A stretch of 64,000 nucleotides of DNA from JAZKIX01 sp040384645 (GTDB lineage Bacteria > Pseudomonadota > Gammaproteobacteria > Burkholderiales > Burkholderiaceae_D), in NCBI GenBank assembly GCA_040384645.1, contig JAZKIX010000069.1, positions 1 to 64,000 of the forward strand, given 5' to 3'. Made by a program: the position numbers and the translations under genes. This document shows, in pieces, positions 54,972 to 62,869 of the stretch. The notes under the pieces were generated by a model. The model was given only the letters and a program-made list of their open reading frames with translations. It was not told the origin of the DNA and did not search any database. Each line of letters starts with the position of its first letter. Position 1 is the stretch's first letter.

Positions 54972-55021
54972 ATGGACCCTCGGTCGACCACAGCATTTGG
55001 CATGGAACGACTCCCTTGAAG

Positions 55022-55041
55022 TTTCGCACAATCGTGCTAAT
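55022..55041. promoter_or_regulatory. TetR operator in front of the tetR gene
   Basis: TTTCGCACAATCGTGCTAAT, a palindrome built on GCAC-AATC-GTGC. It ends 9 bp before the likely start codon and is identical over all 20 bases to the site at 55697. Confidence 0.75.
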
Positions 55042-55050
55042 ATTCGCCGC

Positions 55051-55653
55051 ATGGATGCCAAAACACAGAAAAGCGAGTTGACCCGTACCGCCATCGTCGG
55101 CGCCGCGCTCGATCTTGCCTCTGCACAAGGGCTGGAAGCAATTACCCTGCAATTGGTGGCAGAACGGATCGGCATGTCCAAGAGCGGTGTGTTTTCGCGT
55201 GTCGGTTCGCTCGAAGCCTTGCAAAAAGCGGTGCTGGAAGAATTCGGCCGGCGCTTTTTAGCTGATGTGTTCGTACCTGCCATGCGCTTGCCCAAGGGTT
55301 TGCCGCGCCTGACTGACATCGTGCAACGCTGGATCGTGCGCATGCGCGATGTCGAGGCGCATACCGGCTGCATCTTTAGCGCCGGTGCGTTTGAACTGGA
55401 TGACCGCGAAGGCCCTTTGCGCGACCTGCTCTATGGCGAAGTCACGCGCTGGCGCGCTGCCCTGCGGCGCACGGTGATGCAGGCGGTCGACGCCGGCCAC
55501 CTCAAAGCCGACACCGATCCCGATCAATTGGTCAGTGAAATCAGTGCGCTGGCCTTGGGCCTGATCCATGATGTGCGCTTCTTGCGCGACGGCCACGCAG
55601 TGACACGTGCGCAGTCAACCTGGCAACGGCTGTTGCAGACCTATCTGGCGTGA
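55051..55653 (+). CDS. TetR-family transcriptional regulator
   Basis: A 200-residue repressor. The N-terminal helix-turn-helix ITLQLVAERIGMSKSGVFSR (about 30-49) is followed by the ligand domain, with the conserved block TGCIFSAGAFELDDREGPLR of one TetR_C subgroup. The start at 55051 is chosen because an upstream ATG at 54997 would place the operator inside the coding region. Identical operators before this gene and before the next (55697) show autoregulation and control of the downstream membrane peptide and hydrolase. Confidence 0.93.
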   Translation: MDAKTQKSELTRTAIVGAALDLASAQGLEAITLQLVAERIGMSKSGVFSRVGSLEALQKAVLEEFGRRFLADVFVPAMRLPKGLPRLTDIVQRWIVRMRDVEAHTGCIFSAGAFELDDREGPLRDLLYGEVTRWRAALRRTVMQAVDAGHLKADTDPDQLVSEISALALGLIHDVRFLRDGHAVTRAQSTWQRLLQTYLA

Positions 55654-55696
55654 AGGGCAGGGCTGGCATCGGTCTATTTGTAGTAGTTTATTTAAA

Positions 55697-55716
55697 TTTC
55701 GCACAATCGTGCTAAT
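55697..55716. promoter_or_regulatory. TetR operator in front of the small peptide and hydrolase
   Basis: Exact second copy of the 20-bp palindrome at 55022. It lies directly upstream of AAGGAG (55717-55722) for the next gene, so bound repressor would block transcription of the pair. Confidence 0.75.
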
Positions 55717-55729
55717 AAGGAGCTTTATC

Positions 55730-55867
55730 GTGAACCCATTTGCCGTGAACCCATTGATATCTATTTTGATCTTGCTAGCCGCCGTCGGTGGCTGGAGCGT
55801 GTTGCGCGCCGGCGTGCAGTTGATAGACTTGGTGCCGTCGCGCAACGACGACATGCTCTTATTTTAA
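55730..55867 (+). CDS. Small single-span membrane protein (45 residues)
   Basis: Starts with GTG at 55730, seven bases after AAGGAG. It has one hydrophobic helix (NPLISILILLAAVGGWSVLR) and a short charged tail (DLVPSRNDDMLLF). It is followed 10 bp later by the hydrolase gene under the same TetR operator. The function is unknown; it may be a membrane partner of the hydrolase. Confidence 0.8.
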   Translation: MNPFAVNPLISILILLAAVGGWSVLRAGVQLIDLVPSRNDDMLLF

Positions 55868-55877
55868 GGAACGTCCT

Positions 55878-56783
55878 ATGACCCGTTCCGCTCTCGATGC
55901 AACGTCCGCTTTTTACCAAGCCATGCCGGGCGTGCGCCTGTTTCGTTTCATATTGACCGCGACGCAAAGAATGTGGCCCAGGTTGGCGGTGCATGCCGCG
56001 AGCCGCCTGTTCTTGACGCCGCTGCCGACCAAATATTTGCATCGCGGCAGAAAGTGGGATGCCACCTGGAACATCGAGGCCTGGCCATTCGAAGCCGCCA
56101 GCCTGACCCTGTATTCGCAAGTTGCCAAAGTGTCCGGAACGAATGCACCGCTCGCGCTGCTGGTGCATGGCTGGGGCGGTCACGCCGGACAAATGCTGGC
56201 GCTGGCCGACGCGCTGCATGCGCAAGGATTTCACCCCGTGATCCTGGAAATGCCCGCCCACGGCCGTAGTGCCGGCATGAGCAGCAATCTGCCGCAATTC
56301 ACTCGCGCCATCGAATACGTGAGCGCCCGCTTGCGCCAAGACGGCCACACGGTGCATGCCTTGATAGCCCATTCGCTGGGCGCCAGTGCCAGCGCCTACG
56401 TCGCCAGTCGCGGCGCTGCCATCGGCCGCCTGGTGTTGCTGGCGCCACCGGCCTCGCCACCGGAATACACCCACCTGTTCGCCCACGTCTTCGGCCTGTC
56501 AGAACGCACCCGCGCTGCCATGCAACACCGCATCGAGGCGCAGGAAGCGCTCCTGATGCCGCAGCTCGAAGCCCACGCCGTCGGCCCCCACATCCGTGTC
56601 CCGACGCTGGTGATCCACGACCGCCACGACAGCATCAACCGCTTCGACGATGGCAAAGCCTATGTGCAGGCGATAGCTGGCGCGACCATGCTGGCGACCG
56701 AGGGTTTGGGGCATCGCAAGCTATTGAAAGATGCGGCCGTGATGGCAGCGGTGGTGGGGTTTGTAGCGTGGGAGGTAATTTGA
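55878..56783 (+). CDS. Alpha/beta hydrolase
   Basis: A 301-residue cytoplasmic or membrane-associated esterase/lipase-type enzyme. Oxyanion block LLVHGWGGHAGQMLALADAL near 93-112; nucleophile elbow HSLGAS (GxSxG-like, with serine at about 165); acid in HDRHDSINRF; and the final His in GLGHRKLL. It follows the 45-residue membrane protein by 10 bp and is controlled with it by TetR. The substrate is unknown; TetR-controlled hydrolases often act on lipid or aromatic esters. Confidence 0.9.
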   Translation: MTRSALDATSAFYQAMPGVRLFRFILTATQRMWPRLAVHAASRLFLTPLPTKYLHRGRKWDATWNIEAWPFEAASLTLYSQVAKVSGTNAPLALLVHGWGGHAGQMLALADALHAQGFHPVILEMPAHGRSAGMSSNLPQFTRAIEYVSARLRQDGHTVHALIAHSLGASASAYVASRGAAIGRLVLLAPPASPPEYTHLFAHVFGLSERTRAAMQHRIEAQEALLMPQLEAHAVGPHIRVPTLVIHDRHDSINRFDDGKAYVQAIAGATMLATEGLGHRKLLKDAAVMAAVVGFVAWEVI

Positions 56784-56799
56784 AGTAGTTTTTGAGTGT

Positions 56800-56886
56800 A
56801 AAAATACAGGTGGTAGTATTTTTAAAGATGCAATAAATCCGTGCGGGATAAGGCGTATTTTGGCATATACCCCCCTATTTCTGCGA
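56800..56886 (+). repeat. Three-hairpin dispersed repeat, copy 6 of 7
   Basis: First hairpin TAAAAATAC (56800-56808) with GTATTTTTA (56817-56825); middle stem GCA/TGC around AATAAATCCG; third hairpin GTAT/ATAC then CCCCCCTATTTC. It begins 17 bp after the hydrolase stop, in the same orientation, and stands between convergent genes. Confidence 0.88.
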
Positions 56887-56984
56887 ATTTATGCCGTCAG
56901 CTGGCGAAAAAAAGCCAGCGCATCAAGCGCCGGCTTTTGTGATTCTTTATTCGCGCACTTGTCGGGTGTGCGCCTTTCAAACCA

Positions 56985-59225
56985 TCAACTGCCGATCCGG
57001 CCGCCATCGTTCTTGGTGATGACGATGGTGGCAGAGCGTGGCCGTTTGCCAGCGCCGTAGCCAGCATTGGCAGGCCATTGGCTGGTGTACTTGCTTGAAT
57101 CGCCGATATTGGCTTGAACCGTGTTTTCACCAGGATGCTGAATGTTGACGAACATGGCTTTGCCATCAGGCGTTTCGCACAGGCCGGTGATTTCGCAACC
57201 TACCGGGCCGACCAAAAAGCGCTTCAGGGTGTCGGCGCTGGGTGCCTTACCGACATGGGTATTGACCGTCAATGCACCGCCGGCCGCCAGAGGGTAGCTC
57301 AGCGCCACTTTTTTGCCGTCACCGACTTGGCCCGGCAAGGCGGCTAACATCATGCAATTGGTCACATCGGTATAGGCGCTATCGTCGGTCTGCATCCAGC
57401 AAATGCCGGTGTACGGACTAAATACCAAGCCATCCGGGCTGGAAAAATCCTGGTCACTGGTCAGATTCGACAAATTGACCTTGCCGGTGTCGGCACCAGA
57501 CTCGGCGCCGAACATGTAGACGTCCCAGGTAAAACTAGCTGCGGCAGAAGCGCCGCTGCCTTCTTTCATGCGCAAGATATGGCCGTTCGGGTTGCCTTGC
57601 GAGCTGCCAGCGCCTTTTACGTCAGTGTAGACGCGCGGGTTGGCGCTATCGGGAACCAGTTGTGAGGAGCCGGTTGGCTCTACGCGGCGGTTGCTGTTAT
57701 TGGTCAGGGCGTAATAAATTTCGCCGTTGGCAGGGTTGACCGAGCACCATTCCGGGCGATCCATCTTGGTCGCGCCGACCGCATCGGCTGCCAGGCGGGC
57801 ATTGATCAGCACGTCGCCCTGGTCGGCAAAGCTATAGCCGGCAAAGGCGGCGATGAGCGGATTGGCAATCGATAATTCGACCCACTGACCGCTGCCATCG
57901 GCACTGAACTTGGCCACATACAGCTTACCGTTGTCGAGGTATTTGTCGCCGGTGGCCATGCGGTCCGTCGGGTTGGCGTCGGCTGCCAGCCAGGTCGCGG
58001 TCGAGACATATTTGTAAATGTATTCGTTGCGCGAATCGTCGCCCAGATACACCGCCAGCGGCTGACCTACGGTGGCGCGGCTGAAGGCGGCGCTCTCGTG
58101 CGCGTAGCGGCCCATGGAGGTACGTTTTTTGGCGGTTTTGGTCTTGTCGTAGGCATCGATTTCCACTACATAACCCATGCCGTTGAGTTCGTTGCGATAG
58201 TCGTCGCTACCATCGATGGAGGCGCCGATCTTGCTGTTATTCCAGCGTGCGTACTTGTCATCGCTGCCGCCGGTTTCCCAACCGTGGCGCGAGGTGGCGC
58301 CCTGGTTACGGCCGTAACGCTTGAGCGAAGCGACGCTCTTGCCATTGGCACGGGCAGCGTCGTCGGTGGCGCTGCGGGTGAAATAGCCATTCCAGTTTTC
58401 TTCGCCGGTCAGGAAGGTCCCCCACGGCGTCTTGCCGGTACCGCAGTTGTTCAGGGTGCCGCGGGTCTTGGTGCCCGAGGTGGAATATTTGGTCACCATC
58501 AAGGCATTGCCACGTGCCGGGCCGGCAATTTCCATCTGGGTCAATGGGGTAATGCGGCGATTGAAGGCGGAATCCTTGCTGTAGCCCCAGCTGCTGCCAG
58601 TCTTGCGTACTTCGACGATGGCCACGCCGTGCAGCGCGACTTCCTTGTCGACTTCAGCGGCGGGACGCGGCAGCGCATTGGTGCCGCCATTGGCGTGGAT
58701 GAAGAACGAGGCAGTTTTGCCTTCGTCGTTGGTGGTCGCTTCGTGGTTGATGGCCAGCAAGCCGCGGTCAACCGATGAGGCCGACGGTCTGCCATCGGCG
58801 CCCAGTCCAAACCATTCCATGCCGTCATGGTGATCGCCCGAGCGGTTGTCGAAATCGGTGTCGCTACCGTCGTTCTTGTAAGCCGCCGTTGTCGCGCTCA
58901 AAGGGTCGCCTAGCGCATAGATGGCGCTGGCGCTGTAGCCGGCCGGCACCACAACACTGTCGAGCAAGCTCTTGCTGACTGCAGTAAAGCCGAGCAGTTT
59001 TTCAGCAGGAACAATCGCTGTCGGTGAATCACTGGTGCCGCCGCAGGCTGACAGGGCAAACGATCCCATCAGGGCGCTCGCTACCGTTGCCGCACCGCCG
59101 CGCAACAGGCTACGTCGGCTCAGACGCGCGTCCAGTACAGAATTGAAATGGGCATTGGATGAATCGTTGTAACCGAGCGCATCGGCATCAACGGCGGTAA
59201 CTGACAGATCTGCGGGTTTGTTCAT
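56985..59225 (-). CDS. phoX: PhoX-family alkaline phosphatase
   Basis: A 746-residue exported DUF839/PhoX phosphatase. The N-terminal twin-arginine signal has LSRRSLLRGGAATVASALMG (about 50-70), ending LSAC, so Tat export folded with its metals is expected. Family blocks include GLLAINHEATTNDEGKT-type sequence (here LLAINHEATTNDEGK), TFLTGEENWNGYFTRSATDD and MDRPEWCSVNPANGEIYYAL. It would release phosphate from organic phosphates in the periplasm. The start at 59225 is preferred to an upstream ATG because the family signal starts here. No Pho box was identified. Confidence 0.93.
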   Translation of the reverse strand: MNKPADLSVTAVDADALGYNDSSNAHFNSVLDARLSRRSLLRGGAATVASALMGSFALSACGGTSDSPTAIVPAEKLLGFTAVSKSLLDSVVVPAGYSASAIYALGDPLSATTAAYKNDGSDTDFDNRSGDHHDGMEWFGLGADGRPSASSVDRGLLAINHEATTNDEGKTASFFIHANGGTNALPRPAAEVDKEVALHGVAIVEVRKTGSSWGYSKDSAFNRRITPLTQMEIAGPARGNALMVTKYSTSGTKTRGTLNNCGTGKTPWGTFLTGEENWNGYFTRSATDDAARANGKSVASLKRYGRNQGATSRHGWETGGSDDKYARWNNSKIGASIDGSDDYRNELNGMGYVVEIDAYDKTKTAKKRTSMGRYAHESAAFSRATVGQPLAVYLGDDSRNEYIYKYVSTATWLAADANPTDRMATGDKYLDNGKLYVAKFSADGSGQWVELSIANPLIAAFAGYSFADQGDVLINARLAADAVGATKMDRPEWCSVNPANGEIYYALTNNSNRRVEPTGSSQLVPDSANPRVYTDVKGAGSSQGNPNGHILRMKEGSGASAAASFTWDVYMFGAESGADTGKVNLSNLTSDQDFSSPDGLVFSPYTGICWMQTDDSAYTDVTNCMMLAALPGQVGDGKKVALSYPLAAGGALTVNTHVGKAPSADTLKRFLVGPVGCEITGLCETPDGKAMFVNIQHPGENTVQANIGDSSKYTSQWPANAGYGAGKRPRSATIVITKNDGGRIGS

Positions 59226-59309
59226 GGGAATCGATCCTAAGATTGAGTGAGATAAAAACTTGCCGATTCTAGGCATGAAACATGACCGGATAGTGACTGC
59301 CAGATGACG

Positions 59310-59319
59310 NNNNNNNNNN
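59310..59319. other. Scaffold gap (10 N)
   Basis: Gap between the PhoX upstream region and a fragment of unrelated sequence; the join is doubtful. Confidence 0.99.
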
Positions 59320-59320
59320 G

Positions 59321-59599
59321 ACGATTGCGCGCAGGCTCGGCCAGCCCGTTGCGCTGAAGGCGGAAGCCCCAGGACTACTGCACAAGAGCGACCTCGGCTG
59401 CGTGAAGCTCAACTGCAAGACCGAGAGCGAGGTTGTTGCTGGTTACGAGGCCGTGGTCGCCAGCGCGAACGTGACAGGATATCTTTTGAAAAAATCGCGG
59501 AGAAATCGCCAGATCAGCGAGTTGCGTCATACCGCAGTGACCAAGCTCATCGGCTCATATGCGACAGGAGACAGGCGCAATAACTGCACTCAAGCCTAA
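59321..59599 (+). pseudogene. Fragment of an acyl-CoA synthetase (ATP-grasp) fused to unrelated sequence
   Basis: Open from the gap, the frame first reads ARRLGQPVALKAEAPGLLHK then SDLGCVKLNC, a typical ATP-grasp segment of NDP-forming acyl-CoA synthetases (KxxxxxxxHKSDxG). After about 59475 (VVASANV) the similarity ends; the following YLLKKSRRNRQISELRHTAV and tail are unlike it. No start, no other domains. It is either a contig-join artefact or a transferred scrap. The remaining bases to the repeat at 59704 hold nothing recognised. Confidence 0.55.
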
Positions 59600-59703
59600 T
59601 CCGCACGGGCGACGTGCTGGGGAAAACGGCCTACTGCCGCCACAGATTCAGACATGGCTAAATTTGACACTGACATCGTTGCAATTAGCAGCGTATTTGT
59701 CGT

Positions 59704-59788
59704 ATTAATACTGCCAGGGGTATTTTTGAAGGCGCAATGAAACCGTGCGGAGAAGGGGGTATTTGCTCACATACCCCCTTGATATTGC
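59704..59788 (+). repeat. Three-hairpin dispersed repeat, copy 7 of 7
   Basis: First hairpin AATAC/GTATT; middle stem CGCA/TGCG; the third hairpin is the strongest of the family, AAGGGGGTAT (59753-59762) with ATACCCCCTT (59771-59780), loop TTGCTCAC, followed by GATATTGC. It lies 86 bp before the end of the minus-strand protease gene. Confidence 0.85.
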
Positions 59789-59873
59789 AATATGACTTAG
59801 TGCGAGAAGGCAATTCAAGTCGTCGCCGCGAGGATCGATCCCGCAGCGTGAATTATTCCTCTCGACCTACAAA

Positions 59874-60635
59874 TTACCCGCCTGCCTTTTGCTTCATGCG
59901 ATCCGCGCGCGCGGCCGAACCTGGGTGGCTCGACATCATGCTATGGCTGCCGCCTTCGGTTTTTGCTAGTTTGCGGAAGGCCGATTCCATTGCCTTGACG
60001 TCATATTTATGCTTCTTCATGAAAGCAAAGCCGTAGTCGTCGGAGGCGCTTTCGTTCGATTGCGAGAATTGGGCATTGACCACTTTTTCAAACATATCAC
60101 CCAGTTGCGAGTCGGCGATTTTGCCGACGGCGCCGTCGGCTTGCGCTGCGGCTTTACGGCCGGCAGACGCCATGTAGGCAGTCTTCATGCGCGATGCCAT
60201 GTGACCTAGTTTCGCGTGGCCGATTTCATGACCGATCACGCTGCGCAGTTCGTCGTCGTTCATCAAATCCATCAAGCCGGAATAAATGCGGATACTGCCG
60301 TCGGCGGTACAAAAGGCATTGACGTCAGGCGACAGATACACCTTGTAATTGAGCTTGAGGCCGTCTTCGCTGGTGTGTTTGCTAGTCAGCGCAGAGAGAC
60401 GTTGTGCGTATTTGTTGCCGGCCGGTGCAATCTTGGCCTCGCTGTCATGATGCGCGACCATTTGTGCCGAGGCTTTAATGACATCCTTGTCGCTGACGGT
60501 AGCGGCACCGACCAAGTCTTTTGCAACGCCGACTTTGCCTAAAAGGTCATCGAAATCAGCGTATGCAACGCCTGTGGTTAATAGTGCCGAAGCCAGCGTG
60601 GCAGCATACAGTGTCTTACCGAAGGTGATTTTCAT
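59874..60635 (-). CDS. M48-family metalloprotease, exported
   Basis: A 253-residue zinc protease with a signal peptide (about 1-25, ending GVAYA). The zinc motif HEIGH lies in LRSVIGHEIGHAKLGHMASR (about 131-150), and the third ligand Glu in SNESASDDYGFAFM. It belongs to the small periplasmic M48 group related to LoiP/YcaL; a role in envelope quality control is inferred. The start at 60635 is the first Met before a typical signal; the frame is open to 60722 upstream. Confidence 0.93.
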   Translation of the reverse strand: MKITFGKTLYAATLASALLTTGVAYADFDDLLGKVGVAKDLVGAATVSDKDVIKASAQMVAHHDSEAKIAPAGNKYAQRLSALTSKHTSEDGLKLNYKVYLSPDVNAFCTADGSIRIYSGLMDLMNDDELRSVIGHEIGHAKLGHMASRMKTAYMASAGRKAAAQADGAVGKIADSQLGDMFEKVVNAQFSQSNESASDDYGFAFMKKHKYDVKAMESAFRKLAKTEGGSHSMMSSHPGSAARADRMKQKAGG

Positions 60636-61360
60636 AATATTTACTTGGCTATTAATAAAAGAGCAGGATTGTAGCATCGCCCGAAAAGCGACTTGTTCGA
60701 GCTGGTAGCGATATCTTGGCATTGGTAAAATTTTGGAATGTAGGCAACGCTTATTGCGCTGTCTCAGCCGTGGTCAAGGCGATAGATTTTGCACGCGCGG
60801 CGGTTGCCAACACCCATGTACCAAGATATCCATAGGTTTAAACAAGGTGTAGGCAGCCGTACTGAGGTAGACCGTCAGCGGGTGTTCCAACAATTGCTGG
60901 CCTCCGCCGTCCGTGACGGCTTGCCAGCCGTACTCACCCAAGCAGGTTTAGAGTGGCTTTGTGACTGAAAATAGGTTGAGCCAGGCCACGCCATACAACA
61001 TGAAACTCAAGCCCATCATCACAAGTAGCTCGAGGGCGGGACAATACGATGCGTTGAAACTAATTTTGCATGACGGACTTTTGCTGTGGACGGAGGCTTC
61101 CAGCTAAAAACAAAGCATGGTGTTTCATGTTTTCCTACAAACAATCGCGGTGTACGCCGATGTAAATTGGTTTTCGAAAAATTTATGCTGGCAACTCAAC
61201 GTTTTCGTTGGCTTTAGTCAACACGAGATTATTCATTCCCTCAATAGCAAAGTAGCAAGTCGCGCTCATAATTTGATCCACGGAAAGCAATTTTCCGGTC
61301 GGCTGTTCGCTTTGAATTGGTTGGCGGACTTTTCCACAATTACTGATCAATTTGAAGATC
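60636..61360. other. Intergenic region before the KaiC-like gene
   Basis: 725 bp. It contains a probable gene remnant on the minus strand (60774-61019) and, after 61020, sequence without a convincing gene. The promoter of the KaiC-like gene should lie near the end, but I see no clear boxes. Confidence 0.5.
60774..61019 (-). pseudogene. Possible decayed membrane-protein gene
   Basis: One frame reads MMGLSFMLYGVAWLNLFSVT, KPL, a TAA, then continues in frame with GEYGWQAVTDGGGQQLLEHP and LTVYLSTAAYTLFKPMDILV to a TGA. The composition is protein-like on both sides of the stop and the first part would be a membrane helix. The family is not recognised; chance is not excluded. Confidence 0.3.
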
Positions 61361-62869
61361 ATGAACACTCAACTAAACCTATCGCTTGACCCAATCAGCA
61401 CCGGCGTGCCTGGTCTCGACAATATCCTTGGCGGCGGCTTGACGCCCCAGCGTCTATATCTGGTAGAAGGCAATCCAGGTGCAGGCAAAACGACGTTTGC
61501 CATGCAGTTTTTGCTCGAGGGCGCAAAGCAAAACGAAAAAGGGTTGTATATCACCTTGTCTGAAACTGTCAGTGAGCTGCAGGCTGTAGCGGCGTCCCAC
61601 GGCTGGAATCTGGATCAGATTGCGCTCTATGAACTACTTGACGCCGATGGTCTGGATGTCGATTCCGAACAGTCCATCTTATATCCATCGGAAATTGAAT
61701 TGGGCGCGACCACCAAAGGCGTAATGACGCTGGTTGAAGAGATAACACCGATGCGGGTGGTTTTTGACAGTTTGTCGGAAATGCGCTTGCTGGCACAAAA
61801 TCCATTGCGTTACCGGCGCCAGATTTTGGCGCTGAAACATTTTTTTGCAACCTGCAAATGCACCGTGATGATGCTCGATGACAAGACCTCCGACCCGGGC
61901 GATTTGCATCTGCACAGCATTGCGCATGGTGTCATCAGCTTGGAACAAACGGCGCAGGAATTTGGAGGTGAACGCCGCCGCTTGCGCGTAGCAAAAATGC
62001 GCGGCATTAAATTTCGCGGCGGCTATCACGACTTCAATCTAGAAACCGGCGGGCTCCAAGTGTTCCCGCGCTTAGTAGCGGCAGAGCATCACCGCCCGTT
62101 TTCTGACGTGGTGTGTTCTACCGGTTCAAGGGAACTCGATCTGTTGATGGGTGGCGGCCTGACACCCGGCACCAACACCTTATTTATCGGCCCTTCAGGT
62201 GTGGGTAAAACGACGACCGCAGTCCAATGTGTGTTGACCGCTTTAAAGCGCGGTCAGCAAGTGGCATATTATTTATTCGACGAAGGATTGGGTACTCTGC
62301 TGTTGCGCGCCGCTTCGCTGGGTATGGATATCCGTCCTTATATCGAGCAGGGTTCATTGGTGATTAACCAGGTCGATCCGGCAGAATTATCGCCCGGCGA
62401 GTTTTCCTACAAAGTGCGTAATGCGGTCGAGCGAGATCACGCAACGGTCGTTGTTATCGACAGCTTGAACGCCTATTTGCACGCAATGCCCGGCGAGAAA
62501 TTTTTGTTACTGCAAATGCACGAAATGCTGTCCTACCTGAGTCAACAAGGGATCACCACTTTATTGATTTTGGGACAGCACGGCATGGTCGGCGAGGTAC
62601 GTTCAGAAGTGGACATGAGTTATCTCAGCGATTCGATCATCATGTTCCGCTTTTTTGAAGTCAAGGGCGAAATCCTCAGTGCGGTGTCAGTGGTAAAAAG
62701 TCGCACCAACAATCATGAACGTACCATCCGCGAGTTCCGCCTCAGCTCTGAAAAAGGTTTGCAAGTGGGGCAGACCTTGAAAGATTTCGAAGGGATCCTG
62801 GCTGGATTGCCCACTTATTACGGACCGACCAGAATGCTGCAAGAAAGGTTGGAACTGAATGGAGAGTAA
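61361..62869 (+). CDS. KaiC-like double-domain ATPase
   Basis: A 502-residue RecA-type ATPase with two KaiC domains. Walker A motifs are in VEGNPGAGKTTFAMQFLLEG (about 37-56) and IGPSGVGKTTTAVQCVLTAL (about 280-299). It is a KaiC relative found in many bacteria without kaiA or kaiB and is not evidence of a clock. ATG 61361 is taken over an in-frame TTG nine bases earlier. Its end overlaps by 11 bases the start of a histidine kinase, so the two form a signalling pair, as is common for this group. Confidence 0.93.
   Translation: MNTQLNLSLDPISTGVPGLDNILGGGLTPQRLYLVEGNPGAGKTTFAMQFLLEGAKQNEKGLYITLSETVSELQAVAASHGWNLDQIALYELLDADGLDVDSEQSILYPSEIELGATTKGVMTLVEEITPMRVVFDSLSEMRLLAQNPLRYRRQILALKHFFATCKCTVMMLDDKTSDPGDLHLHSIAHGVISLEQTAQEFGGERRRLRVAKMRGIKFRGGYHDFNLETGGLQVFPRLVAAEHHRPFSDVVCSTGSRELDLLMGGGLTPGTNTLFIGPSGVGKTTTAVQCVLTALKRGQQVAYYLFDEGLGTLLLRAASLGMDIRPYIEQGSLVINQVDPAELSPGEFSYKVRNAVERDHATVVVIDSLNAYLHAMPGEKFLLLQMHEMLSYLSQQGITTLLILGQHGMVGEVRSEVDMSYLSDSIIMFRFFEVKGEILSAVSVVKSRTNNHERTIREFRLSSEKGLQVGQTLKDFEGILAGLPTYYGPTRMLQERLELNGE

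Noticed and set aside
59478..59489. TGACAGGATAT resembling an Agrobacterium T-DNA border core
   Set aside because: Only about 11 bases match; the following border bases differ, and such a match can arise by chance in a window this size.
61117..61389. 90-residue plus-strand frame before the KaiC-like gene
   Set aside because: It overlaps the KaiC-like start in another frame, and a competing minus-strand frame exists at the same place; neither has a good ribosome site or family features.
61361..62869. True circadian clock kaiC
   Set aside because: No kaiA or kaiB nearby and the partner is a PAS histidine kinase; this is the widespread non-clock KaiC-like group.
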